Assembly: GCA_914767715.1 (NCBI GenBank)
Contig: OU612073.1
Coordinates: 7,936,001-8,000,000 of the forward strand
DNA length: 64,000 bases
Direction of reading: 5' to 3'
Origin: Membranipora membranacea
Lineage: Eukaryota > Bryozoa > Gymnolaemata > Cheilostomatida > Membraniporidae
Shown: positions 24,701 through 35,861 of the stretch, piece after piece
How positions within the stretch are numbered: the stretch's first letter is position 1
How the letters are laid out: the number at the start of each line of letters is the position of its first letter
The notes under the pieces: generated by a model
The model's database searches: none
What the model was told of the DNA's origin: nothing
Seen by the model: only the letters and a program-made list of their open reading frames with translations
Position numbers and translations under genes: made by a program

Positions 24701-27132
24701 GTTTCACAGGTAGTGGATCAGATATTGAGTTGTACAATCAGCACAGATATAGATTAGGAGTTGGTGAGGGGCCTGTGGATCATATACCGGAGAAGGCTCT
24801 ACCACTGGAGTGTAATCTCGTACTACTAAACGGAGGTGAGACTAACCCTAATGCTGCTACCATCCACGATCAGAGGGAGTATTTCAATTAAAAACAGCTG
24901 AAATCACTATCTGATCATTTCAGTGACCAAGCGAGACGTACGGTCTCGGGCACAATTCGCTCACTCATTGATGGAACTTTTTACATCCTGTTTCTGGGTG
25001 AGCTGTTTGTTATGAGTCAGGTGATCGCTTTAAAAAAACATCGCTCATTCAAAATACAATTATTACGTCAATATTATAAAGACATAATAGAGAGAGATTG
25101 TTTCATTGCTTGTCATCAATGATGAAGCAAAATTATAGTTACTGTAAGAAGTCGTTATCATTTAGGAGTCTGATACTAAAAGGTATGAAACTGTTTTTAA
25201 AAAAAAATTGAGTTGTGCGGCACTTAGCTGATAAAAATGTTTTCCTACCTGGAACATAACGTTTGTTAAAACTATGGTCTTCGTCATTAATAAAATTTAC
25301 TGCAGTACTAAGAGTTCGGTCTGAGATCAGATTAGGAATGTCACAGCTGTATGAGGTAGAACAAGGAGATAATAACCGAGATCTCTCCTTTGCCGTGCAA
25401 GAGTTAAACCAAACTTCTGAATTATATAATAAAATCGGTAATATAAGAGATTGCACAAAATACTCACATTGAGTATTGGACGGATAAAAAGATTTGTTCA
25501 TAGACAATGCATAAAATCTGCTTTTCAATCTGCGAAAAGACTTATTACTATTATTAACGTATTTCACGCATTTGTTTATCGTTATTATTTTGAGCCTGCA
25601 TTTAGTTATTATTTTGAGCCAGTGTCGTACGTACTCCTCATTATAACCTTCTTTCATTGTGGTCGGTAATCCAGGGGGGTCTTTCAATTAGAAAGAGTGA
25701 TCCTTTACTAAAGCAAGTTATCACTATCACATCACTATCACATCGCTCAAAATTATCACTCACTTGGTGTTTCAATTAGAGGAAATCGCTCCCAAATCGC
25801 TCACTCAGAATGTATACAGTTCCATCAAGTGACTGAGCGATCTGAAAGCGAGACCCCTAGCAGGTATCGCTCACTCAGTGAGTGAGCGATAATATTGCTA
25901 TTCTAGCTGTTTCTAATTGAAAGACCCCCAGGCTGGTATCTTTTGTTGTTGTAGTAAGCTTTGAGAAGGGATGTTATATTGGTCAAGAGCTGACGTCTAG
26001 AAGTCATCACACAGGTGTCATCAGGAAGAGGGTTATGCCTATAGAACTAGAACAACATGCGTGAGTTTGATACTCCTCAACGACAAGGTGTTGGTTAAAA
26101 AAACGCAAGGTTAAGTCACGCACCGCATTCCAAAGAATGTGTGGCGAAATAGCGGGTGCCTTAAGGGCGAGGCCTTAATGTCTGCGCCAATTTGCTCTCA
26201 GTTTTAAGGCAGGTAGGAGCACATCTGGGGGGTCCAACAAATCCCAGTAGTCAGTGGATGCAGTGAGAACCGAACCCATGACCATCAACACTTGCATGCA
26301 CATCATTGAGGATCTTTAATATAGATATCTAGTGCACGAACCACTGAATGCACCATGCTACACTACTCTCATAACTGTGGAGGGGCTAAACACCCTACAA
26401 CTACCGAAAACCAACACTTACTACAGAGTGGCAATCTAAGTTTTATCTCGCCAATTTTTTGTTAAAACTTGTGTGACAAATAAATAATCAATCAATCAAA
26501 AATTTATATTAATTACAATTCCCAGAAAGTCTAGAATTTAATGTCAATCAAGTTATCGATTATATTATCACTTAATTCTCTTCAGAGGAATTAAACAAGC
26601 TAAGTTCAGTTTCAGTTATTGCTTGGTAGAGAAGTTTTATGTATCCATGTTCGTCTTTCGCACTCACTTGAAATATGGAAATTTGACTAAGCGACATTAA
26701 TTTATATTATGATCTCCAACTTAGCTAGCTTTTTATAAGTAACCCCCAAACTAGCACAACTATACTCTAGCTAATTCTCATTGCTCTGAGGTATATCAAC
26801 GGTTGATTATTACCATTAAACAGAGCGACTAACTTGGCGCTGTTCACCCATCAAACGTGTTTCACGGAAATTTCAGTGGTCCAGATCTATACAATCTTTC
26901 TCTGTTTGTTTACAGCGATATCCCACAGTATACAGACGTTAAGCTGACGACCACAGATAAGACAATAGGGGTGACGAGGGGTCTATCACAACGACACGGC
27001 TTAGCTTTACTTAGAGTAAACGATGTGCTGAAACAACCTTCTGAGTTGTACACCACTGACAGTGATGGTAATAAAGTGGGTGTAAAAACTCACAGGCCCA
27101 AATGGTGGCCGGACGGAGTTGGTGTCTTGTGA
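21747..27132 (+). CDS. IBA57: IBA57, mitochondrial Fe-S cluster assembly factor (7 exons)
   Basis: IBA57 is a folate-binding (GcvT-like) mitochondrial protein needed, with ISCA1/ISCA2, to make [4Fe-4S] clusters. Exons: 21747-21813, 22251-22459, 22759-22881, 23559-23718, 24710-24835, 25955-26060, 26916-27132. They total 1008 nt, or 335 residues (human 356). The signature KGCYIGQEL in exon 6 is the family hallmark. Other matches are [20 protein letters not shown] near the N-terminus, [13 protein letters not shown] in exon 5, and [11 protein letters not shown] at the end. Exon 1 was chosen because it supplies an ATG, an arginine-rich start ([13 protein letters not shown]) like a mitochondrial presequence, and the right phase and donor. 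It is the least certain exon. Introns carry several MITEs and a LINE remnant. No poly(A) signal was identified. Confidence 0.9.
23775..23857. mobile_element. MITE family A copy, degenerate
   Basis: It begins CAGGTCAAGTTTGACCCA and ends AAAATGGATCAAACCCGACC, an inverted pair of the family A ends, within an IBA57 intron. Confidence 0.65.
23991..24225. mobile_element. MITE family A copy interrupted by another MITE
   Basis: Outer ends GATCAGGTCAGACC and GGATTAAACTGGGTC, with TTGCCTGCTTCCAG and AATGCAGGCAAATGG as the inner inverted pair. The right half of the family A core is split by the family B element at 24081-24189. Confidence 0.8.
24081..24189. mobile_element. MITE family B copy nested in family A, with 9-bp target duplication
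   Basis: A 109-bp nearly perfect hairpin: TAGTTTAAGTG at the left pairs with CACTTAAACTA at the right, and almost the whole element is self-complementary around TATCAAGTGGTTGATA. Direct 9-bp repeats AATGCAGGC flank it at 24072-24080 and 24190-24198, derived from the family A host. A 9-bp target duplication is typical of Mutator-like elements. Confidence 0.9.
24925..25932. mobile_element. Foldback family C element holding a LINE remnant
   Basis: The right part (25676-25932) starts GGGGTCTTTCAATTAGAAA and ends TTTCTAATTGAAAGACCCC, an exact inverted pair. It contains several GCTCACTCAGTGAGTGAGCG-type palindromes. The left part (24925-25060) is similar in reverse complement to the right (GGTCTC near CGCTCACTCATTGATGGAAC). 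The LINE fragment at 25139-25687 lies between. All of it is in the IBA57 intron just before the exon at 25955; the element's edge is only 22 nt upstream of that acceptor. Confidence 0.65.
25139..25687 (-). mobile_element. LINE reverse-transcriptase C-terminal fragment
   Basis: A 182-codon open frame on the minus strand resembles the C-terminal, post-catalytic part of a Jockey/CR1-type reverse transcriptase. It has [16 protein letters not shown], the [14 protein letters not shown] segment typical of the thumb region, and an LLNDN ending. The catalytic YADD region is absent, so this is a severe 5' truncation. It is a different subfamily from the elements at 7-10 kb and 58-60 kb. Confidence 0.75.
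26110..26480 (-). mobile_element. Probable tRNA-derived SINE
   Basis: On the minus strand, GGTGCATTCAGTGGTTCG resembles an A box and GGGTTCGGTTCTCAC a B box, followed by a conserved body and a 3' part with CCTTAAAACTGAGAGC. Related body sequence occurs at 29380-29510, 48585-48825 and 54945-55125. It lies in the last IBA57 intron. Boundaries are approximate. Confidence 0.5.
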
Positions 27133-29650
27133 TGGGAGAACGCGTCTCTCAAATTGTCATCAAAGTTTATATTTCCTTCATTTCCTGTATCACTGCAAAG
27201 CTTGTGTTGAAATTAAATTTTATTTATTGTTGCACTGAAACTTTATAGATGGTATTCATATTGCTTAGCTCTGAATGATTTAAAAAGAAACTTACCAAAA
27301 TGAATTCTCAGTATCCCCTAAGCAAGCTAACGGGATGAAGGAAGAATGGCGCATGTTCTGGAATTATCAACAGTCAAACTGACAGGAAAACATTCTTCCA
27401 AAAACTATCTCTGATCTGTATTGTACATTCATACTAGCTAGTGTATGATTGATGGGCTGTCTTAGAACCAGTTCATTGCTTAGAGTCTATGATGATAATT
27501 TATGACTGGACCATAATAGGCTTGTCTCATAAAATTGTAATCCATTTGTCAACGTCATCACACAAAACTGCTGCCATCATGCTTTTATATAAATAACACT
27601 ATGATGACTAGGCAATAGGTATAGAGTCGATCTGGTTGTAATAGTCTCATTGCCATTTCCGGGTCTAATTATTGGCCAATATTACGTGAAGAAATTGCCA
27701 GTCATAATGATTTTATACAATATTGATATCCCCATTTTTATCAAGTATGATTAATTCTTGTTTTGTGGCTGATTGGTGAGAGGTCTTGGGTGCAACAATG
27801 ATTCACCACAGCTCATGATAATAACTCACTCCATCTGTGTTCATATCATTTTTTTGATCAGATTTCTGTCACATATTTTGTTCAAGGAGCTGACAACATA
27901 TTAATGGTTGCCTCAAGGGCACTATTGAAATCCCCTCTCAAAGTAGCTCTCACTAATCCTCAATTGAGATATCCTAAGTAATAAAGGCATAGAGGGCCCA
28001 ATTTGAAAATAGTACTTTTGGCCCCAAAATGCACTTTCAGAGGTCCCTGCGACTTGGTGTAAAATATTCAAGAGGTCTGAACAGGGAAAATAACTATTAG
28101 ACAAGATTACCAATACAATGTTAGAAAGTTTAAAAAAACCGATGTATCACATTTATTGCCATACAAAACTCACGTTGATATTACGTGGTTTTCTGTATCA
28201 CGCCATCAGTACAGGTATGCGGGCTGTATACTGTTGTAGCACAGGAGCATTTGATGATGAGCATCCCTGATACCACCCTGACCCATACATGACAAGTTGG
28301 CTGGGCTCTATATCTGGTTGTGCATCACCTAGCGCGCTGGATTGGTCTGGGGGGACCCTTAAATACTCCCTCCGGCGGCCTAGGGCAACACCCCAGCTGC
28401 CCAAGCTCTTAAAACATCTGTTTCTTTTGTTTTATTGTTAGATAACTATAGTTTACCAAATTCTAGCAAGCATTAGAAAGAATTTTACTATCTATTAATG
28501 TTTAAACTAATACAATTTGTTATATTATGTTGACAATAGACCTCATGACAGCAAAATAAGCAAATGAAACTTCACTAAGCTCTTAGGTGCAAAAGTGGGG
28601 TGGTTATAGGGTCATCTGGTCTCATAGGGTAATCAGTCCAAATATCTGGTGTTACCCTACCAAATAGGGTAACTTTGTCATGTATGCCCTGACCCGCTTG
28701 GAATTGAACGCATGACATCTTGTTTGAAAGACCCAGGCCCTACCCATTGCACGACGACCATACGCAATAACACAGGAAATTCCATCATAAGAGAGACATC
28801 AGTCAGATAAGTGGTATTTGAGGTATTCAGTATTGTTTCATCAGTTCAATGGTCAATACTACCAACCAAACAGGTCATGGTTTTCAAATGAATTGGAATT
28901 TTAATATACATTATTACAGTGATGTTGCGTAATGACCTTGCGCAATATTGTCTCTTAGAAAACCCAAAAAACAGTTCATTGAAACAAATGTCTTAAAAGA
29001 TCTTTCCAGACCTTCCAGGAGCATAAGATTTTCTGCTGAATCATAAAAGGGAAATTATGTATAAAAGCCTTTCAACTGACCTGAGAGGTGCCATTAACGA
29101 TTGCATCCTGTATCCATAGGAAGAGAGTACGGTTTGTGTTCTGTGAGTGAAGTGAGTGATGTGATTGGTCCACATTTGTTTTATGCGGTTTTTGCATGCG
29201 GTTTCCAGGGTGAATAACTCCATACCATATTATATAGTATATATAATATAGTATATTATGTCTATGCTCAACACTAACATTACCCTTCCTTTACTCACTT
29301 CTTGTCCTGCATTGTGATGTCAGCTTATGTCAAGTTATTTTTCTCAAATATTGGTTAAATAAAATTGCATATTCTGTCCCTGTAAGAACGCTGAGAAATA
29401 GGTCAGGTCGACAGAGCCCAGAAGTCAGTGGAATGCACCAGAATTTGAAACTGGTTTGAGTGCAGTCTATGAAGCCAACAGAGCCACTACTAACTTCTCC
29501 AAATCACGCCATAATCATTGTATTATCTAATATAAAACAATGCATCATATAATATAACATATAAAATAATATATTGGAACATTATATATTGTATATACAC
29601 CTGCATTACAATTGACAGGCTGCTCAATCTTTATTTTTTAGAAAAAAGTT
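27133..29650. other. Intergenic region between IBA57 and the ankyrin-like gene
   Basis: Contains SINE sequence at 28590-28775 and 29380-29510. A GC-richer patch at 28195-28410 includes CCTAGGCCGCCGGAGGG (minus strand) and an unrecognised 68-codon open frame. No gene is recognised. Confidence 0.5.
28590..28775 (-). mobile_element. tRNA-derived SINE
   Basis: On the minus strand the 5' head is tRNA-like. The A-box-like TCGTGCAATGGGTAGGGC is followed about 35 nt later by the B-box-like GCGTTCAATTCC (28711-28700), then a body with repeated TAGGGTAAC words. These are the internal RNA polymerase III promoter elements of tRNA genes. The fold is too degenerate for a functional tRNA. Confidence 0.65.
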
Positions 29651-31799
29651 ATGGCTGGTGGCAATTTCAACCATCTTAACAGAGAAGCATTTGAGCATGA
29701 GTTTCAGCAGGCTTGTGTTGTGAGTCATAAAAGGAAATAGATAAAAAGTGCCTCTTGTTGAAAACTTGCCAAATCATGTTGAAAACCACATCGAAATGGT
29801 TGACCTGGAAAATAAATTTTCTTTTTGTATCAAGGAGCACCTAAACATTAAAACTGAATTAATTTATGACATTGATGACCTTGGCACATTTTTTATTACA
29901 TATTTATCTATTTATACCGCTTGCCATTGTCAGATGTTGCCAAGATATTCCATTGTACGAGGAAGTACCATGCAACGTCTCCACTTCTTAACCAAACACA
30001 TTTCAGGGCCGTAGTTTAGAAAAAATGGTTGGGGAGGCAAAAGTCTGAGGCGAGTTCGCAGCAGCACCAGGAAGGGTGCTATAAGCTTCTTCCCAAGCAA
30101 TTTAAGGAAAATCTTTAGCAAATGGAAATCCCAGAGGTGCTGATTCTGACATGTATTATTCAATTATAGTGTTTTTAGGCCACTTTATTAAGCTTTTCTA
30201 GGGGAGGCAGTGCCTCCCTGCCTCCCTGCCTCCCCTAGAACTACGGGCCTGCGTCTAATTGTTGTTGTTGATTTATATGTCATTATCATTTCCTCAATAA
30301 TTTTATAACAACTAGCAAAATTTGGTCATTGCCACTAGCACATACCTTCTATTGAAATACCTCTGGAGCAGGGTGAAAATATGTAAAGATCGGTAGATGC
30401 ATGAATACAGATTTGAGACATAAGTAATAAATTCAGCTCAAACAATCCCCAACACCCTCAGACATGCTAGAGATAAAAAATATCAATCAGCCTCCCTGAG
30501 TTGGAAGTTTCTGTAATACAAAACCAACCATCCAAAAAAAAACATCTGGAGATCATTGATTTTATCAACCGATTTTGTGATTAAACTCATAAACTCATAA
30601 CTTTGCGTTCCAATTTTGTGTTTTGTAGTTGGGGAATTTAGAACTTGTCAAGGCTTTAGCAGAGGAGTTTTCTGTCCAAGGACCCATCTCACTTTTGAGC
30701 CATTTCTTATTCGATGTGATCGATAATGGCCATGAGGACATAGCGATCTATCTCATTCAAGAAGGATGCGACACCGACATTTATAAACAGGTACAATAAA
30801 AAAATATGTTATGTATCAACTTTATTTCATATAAAAACTCCGGAGAGACATAAGATCATGTTTACAGTATTATAGGAGATGCATAAGGTTGATGATTATA
30901 AGGTATACAATATTTGAATATGTGATACATTGATAAATGTAAATGAGTAAAACTGTGTACTCAAAATAATGGTGAAAGAATATTACTATAAAGACAACGA
31001 CTCTAGAGATTTAAAATTGGAAAACCTTACCATTGATATATCTGCTGACTATGACTGACTGTAATATTTTCAACCAATTATTTGTATACCCATCACACAT
31101 AAGAAAATATTGATAAGCCTAATTTTTGAACAGTTGCTAGCCCCCCTCATGGAATGCAAAAAATTGAGAGACTGCTGGCTAAATAGAGGGTAATGAGTAT
31201 TGACAGTACCATCCATCCATATACCACCCATATGATAACCCTGGCATGTATATATATATATATACACGTAGCGATTGGTATGATTGGTATATGTACAATT
31301 TATCTAGATGTTGACAAGTGCCATGTGACTTATGTATTTTTTATTACCGATTTTTCTCAACTCTCAAGGCTGTTGACAAAGACAATTTATTGTGATTGAT
31401 ATTTTTTTGAATATGATTTTAGTATTCAAATAAGCTATTTGGTTTTCTTCTTATCATGGTATAATAGAGGGTAATCAATTTTGACATTGCCAACATTTAT
31501 CTGAATAATTTTAGTATGAGATGTGTTCACCGGAAAACGAGCTGTGCGCTATGCTGGAATGTCTACATCCTTCGATTTCCTTACTAGAGCGAGCCCTGGT
31601 GCTTCAGCTTGATAGAGTGGTCAGCCTAATCAGTCACCAACAAAGAAACGCAGCAGCCAATCAACAATCCAATCAACCTGGCCGAGCAGGCAGAAGGGTG
31701 ACTGATGCTCAGGACAATGTGCAGAATGCAGAGGATAGTAATAATAATGGAGGTATTAGTACTGTTGTCGAAGACCTTGGTCCTTTGTTGCCACACTGA
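29651..31799 (+). CDS. Small acidic protein with a weak ankyrin-like segment (3 exons)
   Basis: Exons 29651-29719, 30629-30790 and 31515-31799, each phase 0 with good GT/AG sites, give 171 residues. Residues 12-35 (FEHEFQQAC to GNLELVKALAEE) and the following ISLLSHFLFDVIDNGHEDIAIYLI resemble one and a half ankyrin repeats, which would make it a protein-binding module. The C-terminal third is low-complexity, rich in Q, N, D and R. An AATAAA lies at 32088-32093. Exon 3 has two broken relatives at 49026 and 55342, and exon 1 has one at 52737, so this is a small multicopy family. I do not recognise an orthologue; the ankyrin reading is an inference. Confidence 0.6.
30004..30251. mobile_element. 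Short TIR element in an intron
   Basis: The ends CAGGGCCGTAGTTTAG and CTAGAACTACGGGCCTG are an imperfect inverted pair, and both ends contain GGGGAGGCA. The CAGGGCCG terminus is common in hAT-type MITEs. No target duplication is visible, so the classification is tentative. Confidence 0.6.
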
Positions 31800-34700
31800 T
31801 CACGTGATACACTATTGATCAATAGAGAGTGAATTAATTCACTTAGTAGTTGTACTATCACAAGGAATTCGGTCTGACTCTAACGATCAGAGATACACAT
31901 GTTAATAGTGTAGTCTCGATGGCAGTGTGCTAGCGTGGCGCTAGCCACAAGCCCATAAAATTCAGCAGAAACAAAGTCAGCTATTTTTATTCAGCTGTCA
32001 TCATACATACTTATATGATTGGTATTCATCAGCTATGTACATATCTAAGTAATGTCAGTTTTTTTAAAAAGCAGTTCAAAATTAGACAATAAAGGTATAA
32101 CATCTGTCTCATCTTAACACAGGGATGATGCTTTCCCTAATACAAAACTTTTGAAATATGGCTCTCTTATGAGTATGATAAAGCTTGCAGCAAAATGTAA
32201 CAGCAACTGACGAACCTTACCTAATGTAATGGACAAAATGAGAAAGACTAATAATTGATAATAATGATGATTGAGTTGTCTACGTTAACACGTGGACATG
32301 ACTCCCTTAGCCCTTTAAACAAGTCATAGGTTTGTGTTGCGGCGTCTTTCGCTTTCCGAGGAACGATCAGATCACAGCTTCACAGCTTCTAAGGTCATAC
32401 ATTAGATGTATGTATCTCAATCCCATAATTCCAAAATTGATAAGGTCCTTTGGTTATGTATTTCACAATCAAATCAAAACCAAGATTTTCGGCAAGAGGC
32501 AACATCGAGTTGACAAAGAGTTCAACAATGAATTGTGGTCCTATAATTCATCGTAATTCTGGGTAAAAATTATGTGTAGTATTAGAAACTATCCCCCATG
32601 CTCATCTATGAGGTATTTGGGCTTGTACAGTACATATCTATGAATGCCTCAAAGTAGATGAGCAGGGGACAATTTCCAAGACTATAGCAGCCTTCAATAT
32701 GGGAGTAGTAACCAGCATGTAGCTTCATAGTTTTGTTGATATTCTAGATTATTGCGTCTGATACAGATAACACCATTGCAAGAAAATCAACCACATTCTA
32801 GATCTCTGAAGTGATAAAGTAGGTTATAGGCCAGAAGCAGCTATAGCATAAGTTGTTATGGCACGGACAATATTTGATGGCAGGATATTGATCATGTTTA
32901 ATACTTCATTGGTGTATGATCTGTAAAACTCACTGGGTGTACCTGTGAGAAACGGACTGGGCCGTGTACACAACAAGGTGTAGTTAGCTTGCTCCGAGTC
33001 TACTCTGATGAGCGAGAGGGCTTTTATATTTAGTTTAGGGTTCTATTTAGTTTAGCACTGAAAGCCATCGCTTGAATTATGAATAATTATATATGACCCA
33101 CAGAAGGGTCTCAAAGATAGGCTGATACACAATACACTGATCTACTATAGGCTGATACACAATACACTGTTGCGATAAATTCTGATGGTCATCAATGAAC
33201 GATATCAATTAATCTCCTGACAAAATGTAATACACGCACTGTTTATCTACTCATGAACTTAATGCACTAGACCTCGTCACGAGTGTTAACTTAAATTTAA
33301 TTCAAGATTATCATAATACACAGTCTATTTAATTCCTCACAAGTTATATATATTGCAACTTTTGATATCCATTTATGATCTATTACATGAAAGCGCCGTC
33401 AAGGCCGTCCACAAGTGCGTGAGGTTTTGGATTGCCTTTGAATACACAATTGTGACAACTAAAGAGTCAAGTGGCTGTGATTACCAATTATTTGTGTCAA
33501 CCAGACAGGCATAAAACTAATCTGTTTAGACTAAGACTATTTATTTAATTACCCTGACCATTTAATTCAATTGAGACAAAATACACATATAAAATATTTA
33601 TATAAGGTTAAAAATATTAAAAGGCGTTCTGAATAATATAATAATTATGAGCATAGGTGACTAGTCCTGTGTACATCAACTGTAAATAATAATTGATTAT
33701 GAGGACATATTTATACATTGACAAGTTGCACACTACACATGAACGAATGAATGTAAGGGATAACAATTCAATAACATGAGAAATATGAGATTTGTGTTGT
33801 GTGTATGCACTGTAAAAAGAGTTGTAGAAAAATACACTTACAGGTTAACTGAGTGCTCTTAGCTGTGATGTAAACAGTACGCAAACTCGATGACTAGTGA
33901 ATATTATGATTTCTGTCACAGATAGGTTTGGTCTGCGTGACAAGATAAGAGGACTGCATTCTATTGTTAGAAATGTCAGATCAAAGGCTTATAGTCCATT
34001 TATGGAGTATTTAAATTGTATTATCTGCTAAAAATAGCAACAGAAATGTCCCTTGCACAAACTACAACACCGTTTACCGACCCCTAACGCCAGCGCTATC
34101 TAACATCGTTACAAATACAATATATTATATGATACAATCAATTATTTTACTTCACAATCTAAGACACTGCTAAAATAGGACAACGGTCCTGTTGCTTTGC
34201 TGTCTTAATACTAACTGCTCTCTATACGTATTGTTGTGCCACTCAAAATTCAACTATAATGTAAAATCATTAATATTTATAAGATTATGGATTTATGGAT
34301 TTAGATATGGATATGGATTTATGGACTTATGGATTGTACCATCACCTCTTGTTCAAAATGAGGTTTGAAGGAAGATGATGTTGTGTGTCTCATTTTTTTG
34401 TCACGTTTAAAAACGTCAGCAACTTTCACCACCCTAGCTTCTTTTCCATGTTTCAAGCCCAGTTACTTGCATGCAGTTGGAAGCGTTCGCTTAGATCTCT
34501 CAAAAAAAAACTTTAGTAATACTAAGATCTCTGTATATGCTTTTATCATGGTAGCGACTACCCTCAGAGATGGTGATGCAAACATTTTCTCTTGTTGAGC
34601 TATCACCGCAGAAAGTTGCTATTGTTGGTTTTTTTTTGCCATTCCTTCGGTACAGTAATTCTGTCTGGTATTTATCCTGTCTGATAACGAATCTCAAGAA

Positions 34701-35861
34701 ATATATCAATTTGTTTATAGTACTGGTGCATGCTTTAAAAATTGTCACCCTGACATAATATATCAATTTGTTTATAGTACTGGTGCATGCTTTAAAAATG
34801 GTCACCCTGACATACCCAGTTGTAGTGGTCATATTTAGAAATTAAAAGGTGTTTTGTTTTGGCACTAAATGTGTGGGGAAATAACTCCTATTCTGTGTAG
34901 TCTAACTAATCTAATCATCAGGGAATTCCAGGTTGAAATTGCATTGTGGGATTTGTTGACATAGCAATTAATTCACGAAGTAGAGAAGTCTGCTCGTATC
35001 AGACCAGCACAAATTGAAAAATTTCAATTGAATTATGTCTAACTTCATATGGGACCAGTATGATATTGTATAATTATATAATTTCTAGAGAACTTAACCA
35101 TTTAAATCTATTTTCAGAAAATACCAAGTAAAATATTATTATATAATTTTCACCGGTTACCAACGGTGCTGGAAAACATGCAATCTACTCTGCAACGGTT
35201 TGCAAGTGTATGCCAGACTGTCCATAAACAATTTCACTCTAATGTATGTTTGCCTCATTTGCCATCTATGAAAATGACTTGTTCTGTTGCCCTGTCCCCG
35301 TATTATATGCCCGGTCTGACTGATGTACCGCCCTCGGCATTAGTTAGGATATATATATTATACTCTTTATATGTTAATCATGCTGTATATAAACGGATGC
35401 ACGTACTGTTTGAGAGGACTCCGGAGTGCCCAAGATTTAAATTCACACTGATATGGATTAAAAATGGGGATCCACTATTTTGAGAGAACGGTTATCCATA
35501 TTGTAAAGGAATTTTTTTCCGTAATCCAAGTACAAAGCTTTCTATCTGTTGTCCATCGGTTTCAGCAAAATCCACATAACCACAAGTTTTGACACAGGAA
35601 GGGTGGGCTATCCACATTTGAAGCATTTGATTTTGCCTTGATTTCATAACCATCTGAGCTATACAGTCTAAATATTGTGGCTATTCCAGCTGTTAAGTAC
35701 CTCTCAACAGCCATTTATTAATAAAGTCTAGGGGGGGGGCAGTCTTGTTCCCCACCGATGAATGTAGCTTGTCAATATAATAAAACGAGGCAACACTTCA
35801 ATTTTCAGTCTGAATCACTGCAAGATTGTATTATCTCCCCATACTGTACGACTAAGAGGAA
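31800..35861. other. Intergenic region before the acyl-CoA synthetase
   Basis: Holds the 3' flank of the ankyrin-like gene (AATAAA at 32088), a direct duplication of AGGCTGATACACAATACACT at about 33119-33170, and a 57-bp tandem duplication at 34701-34814. The open frame at 35166-35483 (105 codons) is unrecognised and could be an upstream exon of the synthetase, but no splice evidence supports this. Confidence 0.5.
34701..34814. repeat. 57-bp tandem duplication
   Basis: Two adjacent nearly identical units beginning ATATATCAATTTGTTTATAG and ending CACCCTGACAT. They differ by about one base, so the duplication is recent. Confidence 0.9.

Noticed and set aside
35166-35483. 105-codon frame as a gene
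   Set aside because: No recognisable similarity or domain and no splice context; left as unassigned.
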